Source of the DNA: Bacillota bacterium
Lineage (GTDB): Bacteria > Bacillota_I > Bacilli_A > Izemoplasmatales > Hujiaoplasmataceae
Assembly (NCBI GenBank): GCA_018818595.1
Contig: JAHIRM010000009.1
Coordinates: forward strand, 1-56,341
Length of the DNA: 56,341 bases
Direction of reading: 5' to 3'
Of this stretch, positions 1 through 8,190 are shown in pieces (the first letter of the stretch is position 1; each line of letters starts with the position of its first letter). The position numbers were made by a program, and so were the translations under genes. Under the pieces are notes generated by a model. It searched no databases, was not told where the DNA came from, and saw only the letters and a program-made list of their open reading frames with translations.

Positions 1-1
1 A

Positions 2-661
2 AATAAGGAATCTTTAAAAATGAAAGATTTTCATAAAGAACTAGGATATTCATTTGAAAAGCCCTATTTATTTGAAAAAAAGACAGTGTATCAAAATTTA
101 ACGTATTACAGTAAACTATATCAAAAATCACTTAACATTGATTCGTTTTTAAAATCCGTTAATTATTCCAAGTTTCGGAACACACCAATCAAAAACTTAT
201 CTAATTCTTCAAAAATATTTGTAAATATTTTGCGATCAATGATTTCTGAACCAAAATTAATGATATTTGATAATTTGTTTGAAGATATGTTTTTAGATGA
301 AAGAGAGTTAATTTTTGATTTCTTATTGAAGAATGCTAGAAATAGAAGTACAATAGTACTGTTAGATAGACATATGTTTTTTCCTTTAAAAATAGCGGAT
401 AGAATCACTTTTGTGGTTAATAATGAGATTCATAAAATCACTTCAACCGCTACTCTAAAATCAAAGTATCAAAATCAACAAGTTACCATTACTTATGAAA
501 AAAATAATAGTTTATACGAAGAATGTTTTTCTAAATCAATTTTTCGCGAAGATACTTTTTTACAGTTTTTAAAAGAAGTATCCATTCAAGAAATAACGAC
601 AAAAAATATTATCGATGATGAATTATATAAATTAGAAACGGGAGTTGATCTAAATGAATAA
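2..661 (+). CDS. ABC transporter ATP-binding protein, 5'-truncated by the window, degenerate motifs
   Basis: The reading frame is open to the left edge, so this is the C-terminal part of a longer protein and the Walker A motif lies outside. What remains follows the order of an ABC-2 exporter ATPase: a Q-loop-like stretch (LGYSFEKPYLFEKKTVYQNL), a signature region (NLSNSSKIFVNILRSM) and a Walker B strand (LMIFDN). The signature has lost the usual LSGGQ, and the residue after the Walker B aspartate is Asn instead of the catalytic Glu, so ATP hydrolysis may be weak or absent. The gene overlaps the downstream permease by 8 nt, which indicates translational coupling and a two-gene exporter. The substrate cannot be read from sequence. 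The ATG at 20 is probably internal, because the frame upstream of it (ending ESLK) also fits the fold. Confidence 0.72.
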   Translation, partial: NKESLKMKDFHKELGYSFEKPYLFEKKTVYQNLTYYSKLYQKSLNIDSFLKSVNYSKFRNTPIKNLSNSSKIFVNILRSMISEPKLMIFDNLFEDMFLDERELIFDFLLKNARNRSTIVLLDRHMFFPLKIADRITFVVNNEIHKITSTATLKSKYQNQQVTITYEKNNSLYEECFSKSIFREDTFLQFLKEVSIQEITTKNIIDDELYKLETGVDLNE

Positions 662-1373
662 TTGTAAAATTTTAATCGTATCAGACTTAAAAAGACTCTT
701 AGAGTATCGAATAATTCATTTTGTAATTATTTTAACTGCTCTATTTGGGGCTTCAATGGCATTTTTTCCTGATATCAATCCATCCAATTTTATCTATATA
801 ACCATTTTTATTTTACCGGTTATTATCTTTTCGATTTCCATGTTTATCGAAAGAGAAGAAAACACCTTGATTCCAATCCTAAAATCGAAATGTAATACCT
901 TGACGATTGTAGTAGCTAAAATCCTTTCTTCCATGATCATTCAACTCATTCCAATTGTCACTTTTATCCTTGTTTTAGCATTTATTAATAAACTCCCCAT
1001 AAATTACCTATATTTGTTTTTGGTTTATATCTTAGGGGTTCTGGTACACATTTTAATTGGATTGTCCTTATCGATTATTAGCAAGTCCAATCAAGTGTTA
1101 TCCCTTAGTTATGTTGCCTATATCTTAGTTTTTTCGATGCTTCCAATTTTCTTTAGCAATGGATTCATTCCATTAAAATTTCAGTACTATTTGATTATTT
1201 CTCCTGCATTTTTATCTGGAGTTCTAATTGATAATATTATGGCTGGAATGGCTTATTCAAGCACTTGGCTGATTGTTTTATCTGTGGTGTTACAGTTTGT
1301 ATATGGTTTCGTTTTGGTCTATTTTGTCATAAGACCATATTTTAAAACATTTCTACTTTCTTCTGAAAAATAA
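654..1373 (+). CDS. ABC-2 type transporter permease
   Basis: A 239-residue integral membrane protein with about six hydrophobic segments. Between the second and third segments it carries an EREENTLIPILKSK stretch, which matches the ERE.GT...L cytoplasmic coupling segment of ABC-2 permeases. It overlaps the ATPase gene by 8 nt and has a GGAG ribosome binding site inside that gene. The pair most likely forms an efflux or export system, with the permease as the membrane half. Family membership is inferred from topology and the ERE segment. No substrate-specific motif is visible. Confidence 0.7.
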   Translation: MNNCKILIVSDLKRLLEYRIIHFVIILTALFGASMAFFPDINPSNFIYITIFILPVIIFSISMFIEREENTLIPILKSKCNTLTIVVAKILSSMIIQLIPIVTFILVLAFINKLPINYLYLFLVYILGVLVHILIGLSLSIISKSNQVLSLSYVAYILVFSMLPIFFSNGFIPLKFQYYLIISPAFLSGVLIDNIMAGMAYSSTWLIVLSVVLQFVYGFVLVYFVIRPYFKTFLLSSEK

Positions 1374-1404
1374 AAAATTATTTTCTTAAAGGCGGAGACA
1401 GACG

Positions 1405-2349
1405 ATGTCAAAAAAATACTTTGTAGGAATCGATGGAGGAGGGACTAAAACTCACCTTGTTGTGATTGATGAATCAAGAAATCAAATTGCAGAAGGATTT
1501 AGTCAAGCGTCCTCGATTGATACAGTATCCTATCAAACATCTATTTCTCAAATTATAGATGCATTTTTAAATGCAAACATAAACGTTACCGTATCTTCCA
1601 TCTATGCAGGAATCGGTGGAATTGCATCTATTCAAGATTCAATGGATTATAAAGCATTACTTCAAGAACTTTCATTTGTAGATCAAAACTGTGAAATCGA
1701 GTGTTATAACGATGTTGTCGGCGCTTTAGCATCAGGAGAAGGCAAACTGGAAGGAATAGCCCTTATTTTAGGAACAGGATCGGTTTGCTATGGTGCAATT
1801 GATCATCAAACGTGGAGATGTGGTGGCTATCACTATAAAGAAGGCGATGCTGGATCTGCATTTGATATAGGATTTCAAGCCTTAAAATATTATGCAAGAG
1901 TCCTTGATAAAAGATACCCTGTATCGAATTTTAGTGAAGCAATAAAAGACTATTTACAAATCGATGATTTTAGTAGTTTTGTTAAATATTTTGATTGCTT
2001 AAGTCGAACAGAAGTGGCTCAAATTGCAAAAATAGTTACAACATTTGGTACAGTTAATCAATATGCCTATAAAATATTAGTTGATGCTGCAAATGAAGTT
2101 AGATTACTTGTAGAAGGAGTCTATCGAAAGCTTTCATTTGATAAGACAAAACTTGTGGTAGTTGGCGGATTAGGAACCGCAAATACAATTTACAAACAGC
2201 TATATACTCAAAACATAAAAAAAATATCTCCTAATATTGAGATTATTTCTTCTATGTATACTCCTGCATTTGCTTTAGCCAAAATAGCAATGGAGAGTTA
2301 TAACAAACATCATACAACTTCTCAAACAGGTTTGGAGGAACACAAATGA
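1405..2349 (+). CDS. BadF/BadG/BcrA/BcrD-type ATPase, likely N-acetylglucosamine (sugar) kinase
   Basis: A 314-residue sugar kinase of the ASKHA fold. The phosphate-1 loop is at the N-terminus (GIDGGGTKTHLVVID, residues 8-22), followed by a phosphate-2 motif (ILGTGSVCYG) and a GDAGSAFDIG segment typical of NagK-like enzymes. A VVGGLG adenosine motif lies near the C-terminus. Family members phosphorylate N-acetylglucosamine or related sugars in the cytoplasm. A good GGCGGAG ribosome binding site precedes the ATG. The stop codon overlaps the start of the alpha-galactosidase (ATGA), so the two are translationally coupled and the kinase probably handles a sugar released by the neighbouring glycosidases. 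Exact substrate is inferred. Confidence 0.8.
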   Translation: MSKKYFVGIDGGGTKTHLVVIDESRNQIAEGFSQASSIDTVSYQTSISQIIDAFLNANINVTVSSIYAGIGGIASIQDSMDYKALLQELSFVDQNCEIECYNDVVGALASGEGKLEGIALILGTGSVCYGAIDHQTWRCGGYHYKEGDAGSAFDIGFQALKYYARVLDKRYPVSNFSEAIKDYLQIDDFSSFVKYFDCLSRTEVAQIAKIVTTFGTVNQYAYKILVDAANEVRLLVEGVYRKLSFDKTKLVVVGGLGTANTIYKQLYTQNIKKISPNIEIISSMYTPAFALAKIAMESYNKHHTTSQTGLEEHK

Positions 2350-4697
2350 TTATTTATAATGAATCTGAAAAATACTTTCATCTTAAAACTCAAAATTCCT
2401 CATATATCATAAATATACTGCCATCAAAACATGTTGGTCACTTATACTATGGTAAAAAAATATCTGTCGAAAAAAATGCTTTCAATTTAAATTTACAATA
2501 TCAAATAGAAGTTGGAAATCAAGTTATTTATGATGAAACAGACAAAACATTTAATTTAAATCTAGCAATGTTAGAATTATCAACGTATGGAAAAGGCGAT
2601 TTTCGAGATCCCATGCTTCATTTCCGGTTAGAAGATAATTCAAGCATTACAAACTTTTTATATAAAAGTCATGAAATATTGCCACAAAAGCCTAGTTTTA
2701 GTGAAATGCCTGAAACGTTTGGATCAGATTCAAATGAAATTGAAACATTAAAAATTACAGTAAGTGATCCGATTGCATTCATTGAAATCGATTTATATTA
2801 CTCCGTGTTTTACGATATTGATGTTATTACTAGAAGAACTGTGATTCGAAACGGATCTTTTCAATCAATAACAATTGAAAAAGCGATGAGTTTTAATTTG
2901 GACTTATTGAATCAAAACTATCAAATTTTAAGTCTTGATGGTGCATGGATAAGAGAAAGACAACTCACAACCCATGACCTTAAATTTGGTCTATTAAAAA
3001 TTGATTCAAAAAAAGGAGTTTCCTCAAACGACCACAATCCTTTTATCGCTCTAAAAGAAAAGCATACGGATGAAGAAGTTGGAGCTTGTTATGGATTTTC
3101 ACTGCTTTATAGCGGTAATTTTGAAGCCACTTTAGAAGTTTCTCCTCACTCGATTTTAAGAGTATTAATGGGGATAAATTCGTTTGATTTCTCTTATTTA
3201 CTAGAAAAAGAACAAACTTTTGTTACTCCAGAAGCGGTACTGACATATTCAGATACAGGATTGTCTACTTTAAGTCAACACTTTCATGATTTAGTAAAAA
3301 AACATATCATTTCAAAAACGTGGCAAAATAAAGTAAGACCCATTTTAATCAACAATTGGGAAGCCACTTATTTTGATTTTTCTGAGCGAAAACTACTAAA
3401 ATTGGCAAGAAAGGCAAAAAACCTAGGCATGGAATTATTTGTGTTAGATGATGGCTGGTTTGGAAAAAGAAACGATGATACATCTTCTCTTGGCGATTGG
3501 GTTGTTAATCGAGCTAAGCTACCATCTGGAATTTCAGGAATTGCAAATAAGATTAATAAAATCGGACTTGATTTTGGAATTTGGGTAGAACCAGAAATGG
3601 TGAATCCAGACAGTGATTTATTTAGATCACATCCAGAATGGGCGATACAGCACCCATTAAGAAAACCCAGTCTTGGACGAAATCAATTAATTTTAGATTT
3701 AACAAATCCTGATGTCAGAAGGTATATTATCGGATTTTTAACTGATTTGTTTCAAAATGCAAATATTTCCTACTGTAAATGGGATATGAATCGAAATTTT
3801 TCAGATGTATATTCTTCTTATTTGCCAAAGAAAAATCAAGGTTCTTTTTTTCACTTATATACATTAGGACTATATGAGATTTTAAAAGAAATCACTTCGA
3901 AATTTCCAAATATTTTATTTGAATCTTGTGCAAGTGGAGGTAATCGATATGACCTTGGCATGCTTTATTACATGCCACAAACCTGGACAAGTGATAATAC
4001 AGATGGCATCGAAAGACTTTCGATACAATATGGAACCTCATTTGTTTATCCCTTATCTACTATGGGCTGCCATGTCAGTAACATTCCGAACCAACAAACC
4101 TTACGGAAAACTCCTTTGGAGACAAGATTCAATACCGCAATTTTCGGACTGTTAGGTTATGAACTAGATTTAACTAAATTATCTCGTTATGAGAAAAAAG
4201 TCATTCAAAAGCAAGTCATTTTTTATAAGATGCATCGAGAATTATTACAATTTGGAACAATGGTTCGATTTATTAGTCCTTTTGAAACGAATCAATGTAT
4301 TTGGGCGTGTATTAAAGAAAACAAAGAAGAAGCAATCATTGGTGTTTATCAATTATTGACTCATCCGAATGGTCCCTTAGAAAAAATACCTATGAGAGGT
4401 CTAAATGACGAGTTAACGTATAAAATTAGCAATCGAATTCAGTATTTTAATTTGGAAATGTTTGGTGATTTAGTAAAGCATGCACTTCCAATCAAATTGA
4501 ATGCCAACGGGATTCTATTTCATTTGTTAAAGAACAGATATTTGATGAAGGCAGAAGAAGAGAATGTAGAATATTCAGGTTCAACGTTAAATCATTTTGG
4601 ATTTGTACCAAAACAAAAGTTTATCGGCAGTGGATACAATCAATCTGTTAGATTAATGGGTGATTTTGGTTCTAGAATTTATTATATTTCAATTTAA
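2346..4697 (+). CDS. Alpha-galactosidase, GH36
   Basis: A 783-residue GH36 (RafA/AgaA-type) alpha-galactosidase, removing terminal alpha-1,6-galactose from raffinose-like oligosaccharides. It shows the N-terminal beta-supersandwich, then the TIM barrel with LDDGWFGKRNDD (about residue 370), EPEMVNPDSDL, the nucleophile motif KWDMNR (Asp480) and the acid/base motif WTSDNTD (Asp550). The 70-residue spacing of the two aspartates matches characterised GH36 enzymes. There is no signal peptide, so it acts in the cytoplasm on imported sugars. It starts inside the stop of the sugar kinase gene and is followed after 9 nt by the GH2 gene, giving a compact glycoside operon. Confidence 0.95.
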   Translation: MIIYNESEKYFHLKTQNSSYIINILPSKHVGHLYYGKKISVEKNAFNLNLQYQIEVGNQVIYDETDKTFNLNLAMLELSTYGKGDFRDPMLHFRLEDNSSITNFLYKSHEILPQKPSFSEMPETFGSDSNEIETLKITVSDPIAFIEIDLYYSVFYDIDVITRRTVIRNGSFQSITIEKAMSFNLDLLNQNYQILSLDGAWIRERQLTTHDLKFGLLKIDSKKGVSSNDHNPFIALKEKHTDEEVGACYGFSLLYSGNFEATLEVSPHSILRVLMGINSFDFSYLLEKEQTFVTPEAVLTYSDTGLSTLSQHFHDLVKKHIISKTWQNKVRPILINNWEATYFDFSERKLLKLARKAKNLGMELFVLDDGWFGKRNDDTSSLGDWVVNRAKLPSGISGIANKINKIGLDFGIWVEPEMVNPDSDLFRSHPEWAIQHPLRKPSLGRNQLILDLTNPDVRRYIIGFLTDLFQNANISYCKWDMNRNFSDVYSSYLPKKNQGSFFHLYTLGLYEILKEITSKFPNILFESCASGGNRYDLGMLYYMPQTWTSDNTDGIERLSIQYGTSFVYPLSTMGCHVSNIPNQQTLRKTPLETRFNTAIFGLLGYELDLTKLSRYEKKVIQKQVIFYKMHRELLQFGTMVRFISPFETNQCIWACIKENKEEAIIGVYQLLTHPNGPLEKIPMRGLNDELTYKISNRIQYFNLEMFGDLVKHALPIKLNANGILFHLLKNRYLMKAEEENVEYSGSTLNHFGFVPKQKFIGSGYNQSVRLMGDFGSRIYYISI

Positions 4698-4709
4698 AAG
4701 GAGTAAATG

Positions 4710-7103
4710 ATGAGAAAAGACATACATTTAAATTTTGATTGGTACTACCTTCCTGATTTTGACCCTAAATATATCAAAAAGGACGCTTCTTTATCTGACT
4801 TTAAAAAAGTCATGATTCCGCACACATTAAAAGAAATTCCGTTTCAATATTTTAAAGAAACGGATTATCAATTTATTGGGTCCTATGTAAAGCATTTTAC
4901 AGTGGAAAAAGAACTTCAAGAAAGCAACGTGCTTCTAAAATTTTTTGGTGTTATGAATGTATGTGAAGTATTCTTAAATGAAGTGTCACTTGGCATACAT
5001 GAAGGGGGATATACTCCTTTTTCCTATGATATTTCTTCTTTAATCGATTTTGAACATGAAAACACTATATTTGTCAAAGTAGACGCAACTGAAATTTCAA
5101 ATGTTCCTCCATTTGGAGATGTAGTAGATTATTTAGGATATGGAGGAATTTACCGAGAAGTTTGCCTCGAAATTAGACCAATTTTTTTTATTCATGACTT
5201 ATTTATCACTACAATAGAATCTCCTAATTTAAGCGAAGAAGAAATGTTGTTATTAGCAAAAATCAGATGGAATAAAACCCCTGAAGCAGAACATGACATC
5301 AATCTTTCGCTTTACCTAAAAGATGAAGTGATTTTATCAAAAGTAATCAAAGGCGAACTAGCTTTTGAAAGTGGTATTCAAGAATTAGTTGTAAATATTA
5401 AACGATGGACATTAGACAATCCCGTCTTATATAAATTAGAATTAGTTGTTTTAGAAAACGGAAAAGAAATCGATCACATTACCGAATCCTTCGGTTTTAG
5501 AAGCGCTAATTTTACAAGCGAAGGGTTTATCTTAAATAACAAATTAGTCAAGTTAATTGGCTTAAATCGTCATCAATCTTATCCATACGTAGGATATGCA
5601 ATGCCTTCCCGAATGCAAGCAAGAGACGCAGAAATTCTTAAATTCGAATTAGGTTGTAATATCGTCAGAACTTCTCATTACATGCAAAGTGATCATTTCA
5701 TCAAGAGATGTGATGAAGTCGGATTATTGGTATTTGAAGAAATTCCAGGTTGGCAATACATTGGTGACGATCACTTTAAAGAATTGTCTTTAAAAGCGCT
5801 TGAAACGATGATAGAACATCACTTTAATCATCCATCCATTGTTTTATGGGGAGTTCGAATCAATGAATCTGCAGATGATCATGACTTTTATGAAAAAACC
5901 AATGAACTAGCCTATAAATTAGATAAAGTAAGACAAACCGGTGGCGTTCGTAATATGAAAAACAGTGAATTTTTAGAAGATGTGTATACTTACAATGATT
6001 TTTCTCATACCGGAGACAATCCAGGGCTTGAAAACCCAAGAAAAATCATCCATAAAATCGTTCCATATTTAGTGACAGAACACAATGGACATGTTTTCCC
6101 AACCAAAAAATGGGACTCAGAAAGCAAACGTTGTGAACAAGCTTTAAGACATTTAGAAGTGATGAATTCCAGTTTCCAATATCTTACAGTCAGTGGAGCA
6201 ATTGGATGGTGCATGACCGATTACAATACCCATAAAGAATTTGGTTCAGGCGATCATATCTGTCATCACGGGGTCATGGATATGTTTCGTATTCCTAAAT
6301 ATGCAAGTTACGCATACGCCTCTCAACAAATGAAAAAACCAGTTTTAATGGTCGCTTCCAATATGATGATGGGAGAATATTCAAAAAGTATTGTTCCACC
6401 AACCGTCATTTTTACTAATTGTGATTATTTAAAAATTTATCACAACGACCAACTTGTTGGTACCTTTTATTCTGATTGGGAAAAATTCCCTTATATTCCA
6501 AATGCTCCAGTTATCATTGATGACTATATTGGAGACCGAATTTTAGAAAACGAATCCTATTCTAAAAAAGTAGCTAAAAAGATTAAACAAGTGCTTTTAG
6601 CTTACAATCGTTATGGAACGGATATGCCTTTAAAAGACAAATTAAGCATGGCTAATTTAATGAGTGTTCATAAATTCACCATGAAAGATGCAATGGATTT
6701 ATATAGCAAATACATTGGTGGATGGGCAAAAGAAGGCTGTCTTTACAAGTATGAAGGGTACATGGATGATAAATTAGTTGCAACTTCAATTAGAGGACAA
6801 TCCAAAGAAGTCTTCTTAAAAGCTGAACTTGACGATAAAATACTCTTACACGATATCACCTATGATGTGACAAGACTTGTGGTTTCATTAAAAGACGAAT
6901 TTGATAATATTTTACCTTTTGCTAGCAACGTCATTGAAATTGAAACATCAAAAGAATTACAAATCATTGGACCTAATAAACTTTCGCTCCTTGGAGGCTC
7001 AACAGGAATCTATCTTAAAACAACCGGAATCCTTGGAAAAGCTTCCATTCGTATTCAATCAGTAGGATTTAAACCAATTTCGTTAAAACTTGAAATCAAA
7101 TAA
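4710..7103 (+). CDS. Beta-galactosidase-like glycoside hydrolase, GH2
   Basis: A roughly 797-residue GH2 enzyme with N-terminal sugar-binding and Ig-like domains followed by the catalytic barrel. The acid/base glutamate is in WGVRINES (Glu386) and the nucleophile in VTEHNGH (Glu457). The barrel also carries GLNRHQSYPYVG and NIVRTSHYMQS, typical of beta-galactosidases. Beta-glucuronidase or another GH2 activity remains possible. No signal peptide is present, so it is cytoplasmic. Two adjacent ATGs (4707, 4710) follow the AAGGAG ribosome binding site; the second has the better spacing and is chosen. It is the last gene of the kinase-GH36-GH2 operon, ending at a strong terminator. Confidence 0.9.
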   Translation: MRKDIHLNFDWYYLPDFDPKYIKKDASLSDFKKVMIPHTLKEIPFQYFKETDYQFIGSYVKHFTVEKELQESNVLLKFFGVMNVCEVFLNEVSLGIHEGGYTPFSYDISSLIDFEHENTIFVKVDATEISNVPPFGDVVDYLGYGGIYREVCLEIRPIFFIHDLFITTIESPNLSEEEMLLLAKIRWNKTPEAEHDINLSLYLKDEVILSKVIKGELAFESGIQELVVNIKRWTLDNPVLYKLELVVLENGKEIDHITESFGFRSANFTSEGFILNNKLVKLIGLNRHQSYPYVGYAMPSRMQARDAEILKFELGCNIVRTSHYMQSDHFIKRCDEVGLLVFEEIPGWQYIGDDHFKELSLKALETMIEHHFNHPSIVLWGVRINESADDHDFYEKTNELAYKLDKVRQTGGVRNMKNSEFLEDVYTYNDFSHTGDNPGLENPRKIIHKIVPYLVTEHNGHVFPTKKWDSESKRCEQALRHLEVMNSSFQYLTVSGAIGWCMTDYNTHKEFGSGDHICHHGVMDMFRIPKYASYAYASQQMKKPVLMVASNMMMGEYSKSIVPPTVIFTNCDYLKIYHNDQLVGTFYSDWEKFPYIPNAPVIIDDYIGDRILENESYSKKVAKKIKQVLLAYNRYGTDMPLKDKLSMANLMSVHKFTMKDAMDLYSKYIGGWAKEGCLYKYEGYMDDKLVATSIRGQSKEVFLKAELDDKILLHDITYDVTRLVVSLKDEFDNILPFASNVIEIETSKELQIIGPNKLSLLGGSTGIYLKTTGILGKASIRIQSVGFKPISLKLEIK

Positions 7104-7126
7104 AAAAGGAGAAATTCTCCTTTTTT
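7102..7126. terminator. Intrinsic terminator, bidirectional
   Basis: An inverted repeat AAAAAAGGAG / CTCCTTTTTT with a 5-nt loop and flanking A and T tracts lies between the converging GH2 and protease genes. It can end transcription in both directions. Confidence 0.85.
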
Positions 7127-7127
7127 T

Positions 7128-8009
7128 TTAAATTATTCCATTATTTATTAAAAACATATAAATGATATAAATCGGTACGGAAAAGGAATACTCATCGGTT
7201 GTGCTATATCCCCAGGTGTTAAGACCTAACAAGTTACCATCGACATCAACCAATGCTCCACCACTTGAACCCTCATGAATGGAAGCGTTATGGAGAATCA
7301 CTTTAAAATCAGCATTTTCAATCGTTTCCATGCCTCTAAATTCACCGAAGGTAACATTATTTAAAACAGACAAAGGATTTCCTACAGCTAAGACTAATTC
7401 CCCTTCTGTAAACTTTGTATAAAGCCTTGTGGATATATCCATTAAATGGATGTCTTGACGATCATTTTTTAAAAACTTAACTACAGCTAAATCCAAACTT
7501 TCATCAAAACAAACAAGAATAGCTTCTGATTCATCGCTATCTTCAAATGCTTTTATTTGATAGGTGGCATCGTAGATATCATTATCAATAACATGATGAT
7601 TGGTTAAGGCATAATAATAGGTTTCATCTTCTAAGAAAATCACACCAGATCCAAGACTTGAGCCAACCGCTGTCCTTACAGTTTGCGTTGACCAAGGGTA
7701 TACTTTTGCTTCTGTATAAAGAGTTGTAAGGATTTCAACATTGGATTTTCTTATCATATCTCTTGTGTTAAGTAATACATCATTGTATTCATCTACATTA
7801 GTAATGAGATAGGTGTCTGATTCATAGTAAGAAAAAGTAGAATACTCTAAGTCTCCTAAACTAATGGTACCATTAATTGTATTAGGCATTGTGGTTGTAA
7901 GTGTAGTTGTGGTTGTGGTAGGAAAATCAAAAGTCATTGTTAAAAAAGAACATCCACTTAAAAATGTTCCAAACAATAAGATTACAAGCAGTACTAGTAG
8001 TTTTTTCAA
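7128..8009 (-). CDS. Trypsin-like (S1C/HtrA-type) serine protease lipoprotein
   Basis: A secreted lipoprotein with a type-II signal peptide (MKKLLVLLVILLFGTFLSGC, lipobox LSGC, Cys20) and a short Thr-rich tether (residues 31-40). The protease domain carries the catalytic triad: His139 in TNHHV, Asp173 in LDLAV and Ser249 in EGSSGGAL. No PDZ domain follows, unlike classical DegP/HtrA. It should be anchored on the outer face of the membrane. A TTG start at 8009 is preferred: it follows the strong GAGGTGAT ribosome binding site at normal spacing and begins MKK, while the GTG at 8018 and ATG at 8015 lie too close to that site. It is divergent from the giant CvpA-repeat gene. Confidence 0.85.
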   Translation of the reverse strand: MKKLLVLLVILLFGTFLSGCSFLTMTFDFPTTTTTTLTTTMPNTINGTISLGDLEYSTFSYYESDTYLITNVDEYNDVLLNTRDMIRKSNVEILTTLYTEAKVYPWSTQTVRTAVGSSLGSGVIFLEDETYYYALTNHHVIDNDIYDATYQIKAFEDSDESEAILVCFDESLDLAVVKFLKNDRQDIHLMDISTRLYTKFTEGELVLAVGNPLSVLNNVTFGEFRGMETIENADFKVILHNASIHEGSSGGALVDVDGNLLGLNTWGYSTTDEYSFSVPIYIIYMFLINNGII

Positions 8010-8105
8010 AATCATCACCTCAACTTATAATATACGTTTATTATATATCATTTTATTGGAAAAGGTTATACATTGACCTATTTATTTTCTTTTCAGGTTA
8101 ATTTT

Positions 8106-8135
8106 TTGACAAGGTTGCTTTCATTATGGTATAAA
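8106..8135 (+). promoter_or_regulatory. Promoter of the first giant CvpA-repeat gene
   Basis: Perfect -35 TTGACA (8106-8111) and extended -10 TGG-TATAAA (8127-8135) with 18-nt spacing, about 55 nt before an AGAGGGGG ribosome binding site and the ATG at 8191. A second AT-rich TATAAT at 8141 lies too far from the -35. Confidence 0.7.
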
Positions 8136-8190
8136 TGATATATAATATTAATATATATTTTTTCAGCACTTTAGTTAGAGGGGGAAAATT

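Noticed and set aside
7864-8076. Plus-strand frame of 70 aa opposite the protease signal peptide
   Set aside because: It is antisense to the Thr-rich tether and signal peptide; the poly-Val run is the reverse complement of Thr codons.
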